From the NCBI GenBank assembly GCA_002726925.1, contig PBTJ01000055.1, positions 14,859 to 24,128 on the forward strand: 9,270 bases of DNA. The letters run 5' to 3'. Source of the DNA: Gammaproteobacteria bacterium (GTDB lineage Bacteria; Pseudomonadota; Gammaproteobacteria; Pseudomonadales; Azotimanducaceae). Positions 5,826 to 9,270 of this stretch are shown one piece after another. Below the pieces are notes generated by a model that did no database searches, was not told the origin of the DNA, and saw only the letters and a program-made list of their open reading frames with translations. A program made the position numbers and the translations under genes. Position 1 is the first letter of the stretch. Each line of letters starts with the position of its first letter.

Positions 5826-7788
5826 GCCCAAATATTTCCTCGCTCTGTGTATCTGTATTGTGACCGCCTACGGATGCCAAAGCACGGGCCAAAACCTGCC
5901 GCAACAAACTGCGAAGATTAGGGTCGTACAAACCCCACAATTTGCTGCACCTGCTAATGCCTATGCAGCGCTAAGCCAACGCTACACCGACGCCCAGGCG
6001 AGGCGAGACCAGATACTGTTAAAACAAACAAAGTCAGCGATTGATCGGGGCGACATAGCCTATGCCCAGAGCCTGATCTCAAGCGTGGCGGCTGTGCCAA
6101 ACGAAACGGCGCTGGCCGACGCCTATCTGCGTCTGCAGGCGCATATTCAAACTCGGCAAGGACAGCCAGAACTCGCAGCGCAAACCTTGCTGACTTTGAG
6201 AGCAATGGTGGTTGAGGACGTTGAGACGATCCGCCAAATTTGCGCGCAGATCGACGCCACGGCATGTGTAATACAGGCGTTCGTGGTACAACAACTGCTC
6301 GCTGGGCAAATCGACTCGGTCACGCAGCAAACGCGGATCTGGGCCACGCTGCAGGGCCCTTCTGCCCTCCCGCAAAATTTTGATGCGCCGAATGTTGAGT
6401 CGATTCGCTTGCTAATGGTCCGACTCAGTCAACTCACGCAGATACCCAACGCCGAACAGCTAGTTACTAAAATCCGTCGCAACTGGTTTGCCCTAAGCGA
6501 CACCATCGGGCGCGCTGGCACACCTCGGGAGGCGCGAACTCTTTGGCAAAATTGGCGAGCGTCGAACCCTGACCATCCAGCTTCGATAGCACCGCCCAAG
6601 CCGCTGCAGTTTTTGGCACAGTACGACGCGCCAAGTATCACTGTCTTACTGCCACTTAGCGGTCGACTGGCAGGCGCTGGAGAGGCGGTGAGAGACGGTA
6701 TGGTTGCGGGTTACCTAGCAGACCATGCCGCAAGCAAATCAAGTACTGGTCTGCCTGAGTCACCCACAGCAGCGGCCCAAGTCACTTTTTTCGACAGCAA
6801 TGCCCTCGACGATGCAGCTTTGATGTCACAGGTTAATGGCTCCGGCGGCGACGTTATTGTCGGTCCGTTGTTAAAGGAGCGCGGGCAGCGCCTACTCGCC
6901 GTAAGTCCCGTACCATCACTGACCGTGACTCAGGAGCGGCCGGCGCCGAGCTGGATCGTGCTGAATCGCATGGCAGAAGGCGTGCAAACCCAGCCACCGC
7001 CTATGTCAGGAGCCATATACCAATTTGCGCCAGCCATTGAAGACGAGGCGCTCACCCTCGCCAAACACCTGCGCGCGCGGGGCCACGACAGACTGATGGT
7101 CGTAGCGAACCGCGAGTCATGGGCATATCGCGCGACCAAGGCACTGAAAGACCGTTGGGCAGGCGAAATTGTCTTAGCAGATTTTGATCGACCGCGAGAA
7201 ATCACCACCACCATTGGCACGGCCATGGGTGTCGCCGCCAGTCAGCAACGGCATAACGAGCTGCAACAGCTGTTGAGCCAAGAGATTGAGTTCTTACCCA
7301 GAAGTCGCGAAGACCTTGATGCCGTTGTCGCGTTTACGAGCACCCTTGAATCGAAGGCGCTGGTTCCAGCACTGCAGTTTCACTTCGCAGATAAGCTGCC
7401 AGTTTTTGCAACGACACAATCAGCCCGCGCAAAGAATTTGTCAGACGTCGCGGGATTTCTCGTCACCGAACTGCCATTGCTTGCAGATCCAGACCCAGTG
7501 GCGGAGGGAATGACTGCAGCTTTCAATCTTCACGAGCAACCCCTGGTAGAACTTTTCGCATTGGGACTAGACGCCTACCGACTCGCAACATGGGTGCACT
7601 GGATACAAACCCATAAAGAGCAATTGGACGAGCGATTTCGCTTACGCCTGAACATGGCGAGCGGCGAACTGGCGCTCGGACGAGAGGGAGTGGTGGAGCG
7701 TGAGTTGACCTTGGCTCAAGTCGGCAGCAGCGGCACCCTATTGGTTAACCAAGAGCCGGCTCAAATCGGTCCAAGGCACACGAAGTAG
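5824..7788 (+). CDS. lpoA: LpoA, outer-membrane lipoprotein activator of PBP1A
   Basis: Outer-membrane lipoprotein that in E. coli reaches through the periplasm to stimulate the peptidoglycan synthase PBP1A. The 654 residues (E. coli about 678) start with a short lipoprotein signal peptide ending in AYGC (Cys18). A helical, TPR-like N-terminal domain follows (about 45-250). After a proline-rich linker comes a periplasmic-binding-protein-like C-terminal domain (about 268-645), beginning SITVLLPLSGRLAGAGEAVRDG (271-292) and containing GGDVIVGPLL (341-350) and, near the end, GELALGREGVVERELTLAQVG (614-634), as in the LpoA family. The ATG at 5824 is the only usable start, since an in-frame TAA lies 15 nt upstream. 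The ribosome site is weak (AAGAG at 5811-5815, inside rsmI). It is first in the lpoA-yraN-dolP operon. The signal peptide has a single Lys and several Cys, both unusual. Confidence 0.93.
   Translation: MPKYFLALCICIVTAYGCQSTGQNLPQQTAKIRVVQTPQFAAPANAYAALSQRYTDAQARRDQILLKQTKSAIDRGDIAYAQSLISSVAAVPNETALADAYLRLQAHIQTRQGQPELAAQTLLTLRAMVVEDVETIRQICAQIDATACVIQAFVVQQLLAGQIDSVTQQTRIWATLQGPSALPQNFDAPNVESIRLLMVRLSQLTQIPNAEQLVTKIRRNWFALSDTIGRAGTPREARTLWQNWRASNPDHPASIAPPKPLQFLAQYDAPSITVLLPLSGRLAGAGEAVRDGMVAGYLADHAASKSSTGLPESPTAAAQVTFFDSNALDDAALMSQVNGSGGDVIVGPLLKERGQRLLAVSPVPSLTVTQERPAPSWIVLNRMAEGVQTQPPPMSGAIYQFAPAIEDEALTLAKHLRARGHDRLMVVANRESWAYRATKALKDRWAGEIVLADFDRPREITTTIGTAMGVAASQQRHNELQQLLSQEIEFLPRSREDLDAVVAFTSTLESKALVPALQFHFADKLPVFATTQSARAKNLSDVAGFLVTELPLLADPDPVAEGMTAAFNLHEQPLVELFALGLDAYRLATWVHWIQTHKEQLDERFRLRLNMASGELALGREGVVERELTLAQVGSSGTLLVNQEPAQIGPRHTK
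5852..5880 (-). promoter_or_regulatory. Possible rsmI promoter inside lpoA
   Basis: On the minus strand TTGGCA (5880-5875) is five of six to the -35 consensus, with a 17-nt spacer to TACAGA (5857-5852), a poor -10. It would give a leader of about 20 nt that includes the GAGG ribosome site at 5841-5838. Because rsmI and lpoA have no spacer, the promoter must lie in lpoA coding sequence; this is the best candidate I see, but weak. Confidence 0.25.
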
Positions 7789-7804
7789 ACCGGCGACCGA
7801 CACA

Positions 7805-8158
7805 ATGTCCGTACATTGGAGCGAAGATCTCGCAGCCGCCTATTTGCGCTGTCGAGGTCTAACCCTACTGCGCAAAAACTATCGGTGTCGCCGGGGCGAA
7901 ATTGATCTTGTCATGCTGGACTCAAGTTGCCCGGAGCGAACACTCGTCTTTGTTGAAGTCAGATACCGCAAAACCACTGCTTATGGCGCACCACAAGAGA
8001 CCATTACAAGAATCAAGCAAAATCGAATCATTGCTGCCGCAACACACTTCTTGGCAGCGACAAACGCACTGCACTGCACGACGCGATTTGACGTTATAGC
8101 GGTGACACGGCCACACTACTTGCCTAACGTCCATTGGATCAAAGACGCCTTCGTATGA
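7805..8158 (+). CDS. yraN: YraN family (UPF0102) putative nuclease-fold protein
   Basis: Small cytoplasmic protein of the UPF0102 family with a predicted endonuclease-like (Holliday-junction-resolvase type) fold; its biological role is not established. The 117 residues carry the family pattern: E7..A11..YLRCRGL, NYRCRRGEIDLVM (25-37), LVFVEVRYR (47-55) with the probable metal-binding set Glu32, Asp34, Glu51 and the EVR motif, the YGAPQETI region (60-67) followed by Lys71, and RFDVIAV (94-100). E. coli YraN is 131 residues. It starts 16 nt after lpoA with no clear Shine-Dalgarno sequence, and its stop overlaps the dolP start in ATGA, so translation is probably coupled. Confidence 0.93.
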   Translation: MSVHWSEDLAAAYLRCRGLTLLRKNYRCRRGEIDLVMLDSSCPERTLVFVEVRYRKTTAYGAPQETITRIKQNRIIAAATHFLAATNALHCTTRFDVIAVTRPHYLPNVHWIKDAFV

Positions 8159-8724
8159 ACTGCTATCGAATACCCTTTTTTGCAGCGCTCCTTGTCGCGG
8201 CACTCACCATAACCACCGCTTGCACTAACAAACCGGAAGAACGCCGTACCCCCGGCGACCTGATTGACGACAACGCTTTAGAGTTCGTCATCGCGAAAGA
8301 AATTCGCGCTTCCGACGAGGGTTTTGCGAGCGCACACCTGGTAATCACGGTCTACGACGGCTTAGTGCTACTGTTAGGAGAGGTTGCGTCTGCAAGCCTG
8401 AGGGAGAAGGCGACCGAAGTAACCGAGTCGCTGTACAAAGTCGATCCTGACAGGGTCTACAACTACCTTACCGTTCAAGGCCCGATATCAATGCTTGCCC
8501 GCACCAACGACGGCTATCTATCGGGCAAGGTCAAAGCGCGGCTATTGGTCGCTGCAGAAGTGCCTGCTGGGAAGGTCAAGGTGGTCACCGAGAATGGGGT
8601 CGTTTACCTCATGGGCAAAATTAGCCGCAGCGATGGCGAGTTGGTCGTTGCCGAGGTTCAGAAATCGTTTGGCGTAAAGAAAATTGTAAAGGTGTTTGAC
8701 TACTTGTCGGAACCTCCGCCCTAA
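8155..8724 (+). CDS. dolP: DolP (YraP), dual BON-domain outer-membrane lipoprotein
   Basis: Lipoprotein that in E. coli binds anionic phospholipid, supports outer-membrane integrity and concentrates at division sites. The 189 residues (E. coli 191) have a lipoprotein signal peptide ending TTAC (Cys23), a first BON domain (about 36-105, core VYDGLVLLLGEV at 66-77) and a second (about 115-185, core ENGVVYLMGKI at 146-156), each with the conserved glycine turn. I chose the ATG at 8155 because it gives a proper signal peptide and overlaps the yraN stop; an in-frame TTG at 8134 would add seven charged residues before it. In E. coli and Pseudomonas a diaA/gmhA-like gene separates yraN from dolP; here none does. 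Confidence 0.93.
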   Translation: MNCYRIPFFAALLVAALTITTACTNKPEERRTPGDLIDDNALEFVIAKEIRASDEGFASAHLVITVYDGLVLLLGEVASASLREKATEVTESLYKVDPDRVYNYLTVQGPISMLARTNDGYLSGKVKARLLVAAEVPAGKVKVVTENGVVYLMGKISRSDGELVVAEVQKSFGVKKIVKVFDYLSEPPP

Positions 8725-8748
8725 GCGATCGGAGCCCTACCCTCGGCT

Positions 8749-8764
8749 CGCACATCTGTGTGCG
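8749..8764. terminator. Hairpin between convergent dolP and sspB
   Basis: CGCACA and TGTGCG form a perfect 6-bp stem with a TCTG loop in the 41-nt gap between the two convergent stop codons. No T run follows on either strand, so termination here is only suggested by position. Confidence 0.3.
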
Positions 8765-8765
8765 G

Positions 8766-9188
8766 CTATACCAAGCGCAGTGTTGGCCTAGGCCCGTTGT
8801 TATCGGGCCCTTTGCCAGCGTCCTCAGATAAAACTTCGGCGCTCTGCAGAGCTACCTCTTCAGCGTCTTCAGCATGCATGTCTTCATCGTCAAAAGCCAA
8901 GCCCTGCCCGGAGTCTCTGCAGTAAATCGCGCGGATGCTGATAATTGGCAATATCAGCTCCATTGAACGCCCTGAGAAACGTCCTTCGCACATGACAAAG
9001 TCATCGCCAAGATTCAGGTTGCGCACGGCTTGCGGAGAAATATTCAACACGATTTGTCCGTCTCGAACATGTTCTTCGGGCACAACAACGCCGTCGATTT
9101 CCGCATCGATCAATACGTTGGGTATCTCGCCGCTGTCAACAATCCACTCGTACAGGGCTCGCAATAAGTATGGCCGCCGCGGCTTCAC
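8766..9188 (-). CDS. sspB: SspB, adaptor for the ClpXP protease
   Basis: Dimeric adaptor that binds the SsrA (tmRNA) tag of stalled-translation products and delivers them to ClpXP. The 140 residues (E. coli 165) have the substrate-binding domain, RPYLLRALYEWIVDSG (5-20) through DGQIVLNISPQAVRNL (43-58) to AIYCRDSGQGLAF (87-99). A flexible acidic linker follows (about 100-125), and the C-terminal ClpX-binding tail reads RPTLRLV (134-140), matching the RPALRVV of E. coli. The linker is shorter than in E. coli. The GTG start at 9188 overlaps the sspA stop in GTGA and has GGAG 8 nt upstream, giving an sspA-sspB operon with coupled translation. Confidence 0.96.
   Translation of the reverse strand: MKPRRPYLLRALYEWIVDSGEIPNVLIDAEIDGVVVPEEHVRDGQIVLNISPQAVRNLNLGDDFVMCEGRFSGRSMELILPIISIRAIYCRDSGQGLAFDDEDMHAEDAEEVALQSAEVLSEDAGKGPDNNGPRPTLRLV
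8791..8813 (+). terminator. Possible terminator for the lpoA-yraN-dolP operon
   Basis: GGCCCG (8791-8796) and CGGGCC (8804-8809) form an all-GC stem with a 7-nt loop, followed by CTTT. It lies 66 nt after the dolP stop, inside the 3' end of sspB on the other strand. The T run is short, so efficiency is uncertain. Confidence 0.35.
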
Positions 9189-9270
9189 TCACGCATCTCC
9201 ATTTCAGCTTCGGTCAAGCTGGCACGAAACGCGTCACGCTCAAACATCGATTGCATGTATCGATGCAGCG
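9185..9270 (-). CDS. sspA: SspA C-terminal end (gene continues off the window)
   Basis: Only the last 27 codons and the TGA are inside. The peptide YMQSMFERDAFRASLTEAE closely resembles the C-terminus of E. coli SspA (stringent starvation protein A, a glutathione-S-transferase-fold protein that binds RNA polymerase), and the position directly before sspB supports this. Nothing can be said of its N-terminal domain or promoter, which lie to the right. Confidence 0.88.
   Translation of the reverse strand, partial: LHRYMQSMFERDAFRASLTEAEMEMRE

Noticed and set aside
8134..8136. TTG start for dolP
   Set aside because: It puts charged residues in front of a normal lipoprotein signal peptide; the ATG at 8155 overlaps the yraN stop as in coupled genes.

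Overview
The window looks like a stretch of gammaproteobacterial chromosome. It joins the start of the division and cell wall (dcw) cluster to the rsmI/lpoA/yraN/dolP/sspBA neighbourhood. From memory, the order sspA, sspB, dolP, yraN, lpoA, rsmI, rnpB, mraZ, rsmH, ftsL, ftsI, murE is that of Pseudomonas and related gammaproteobacteria; in E. coli these blocks are separated. LpoA, SspB with a ClpX-binding tail, and a type A RNase P RNA fit this placement. I cannot name a genus. Base composition is moderately GC-rich by eye (not counted) and nothing looks recently transferred.

Region 1 (1-4313, minus strand) is the dcw cluster, read from right to left: mraZ, rsmH, ftsL, ftsI, and the first half of murE, which runs off the left edge. 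The genes are packed with ATGA or GTGA overlaps, a 3-nt gap or a 1-nt overlap, so they form one translationally coupled operon. The main anomaly is in ftsI. Its 567-codon frame is intact except for one in-frame TAA at 1436-1438, which separates the SxxK/SxN part of the transpeptidase active site from the KTG part.

Region 2 (4314-4600) is the control region of that operon. It has a sigma70-type promoter (TTGACT, 16 nt, TATAGT), a near-perfect 20-bp palindrome centred on the -10, and three TGGNN repeats at exact 10-bp spacing just downstream, matching the known MraZ operator. A leader of about 125 nt follows, ending in a small hairpin that contains the mraZ ribosome binding site.

Region 3 (4600-4948, minus strand) is rnpB, the catalytic RNA of RNase P, immediately downstream of rsmI (minus strand, 4995-5825).

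Region 4 (5824-8724, plus strand) is lpoA, yraN and dolP. lpoA and rsmI diverge with no spacer: their start codons share the palindrome CATG. The diaA/gmhA-type gene that usually lies between yraN and dolP is absent.

Region 5 (8766-9270, minus strand) is sspB and the last 27 codons of sspA, convergent with dolP.

Most genes here serve envelope growth and division: MurE makes a peptidoglycan precursor, FtsI and FtsL act at the septum, LpoA activates a peptidoglycan synthase, DolP supports outer-membrane integrity, and MraZ and RsmH tune the cluster and the ribosome. I found no mobile element, CRISPR array, defence system or tRNA. Gene content is conserved housekeeping; the points of interest are the ftsI stop codon, the rsmI/lpoA start overlap and the mra control region.
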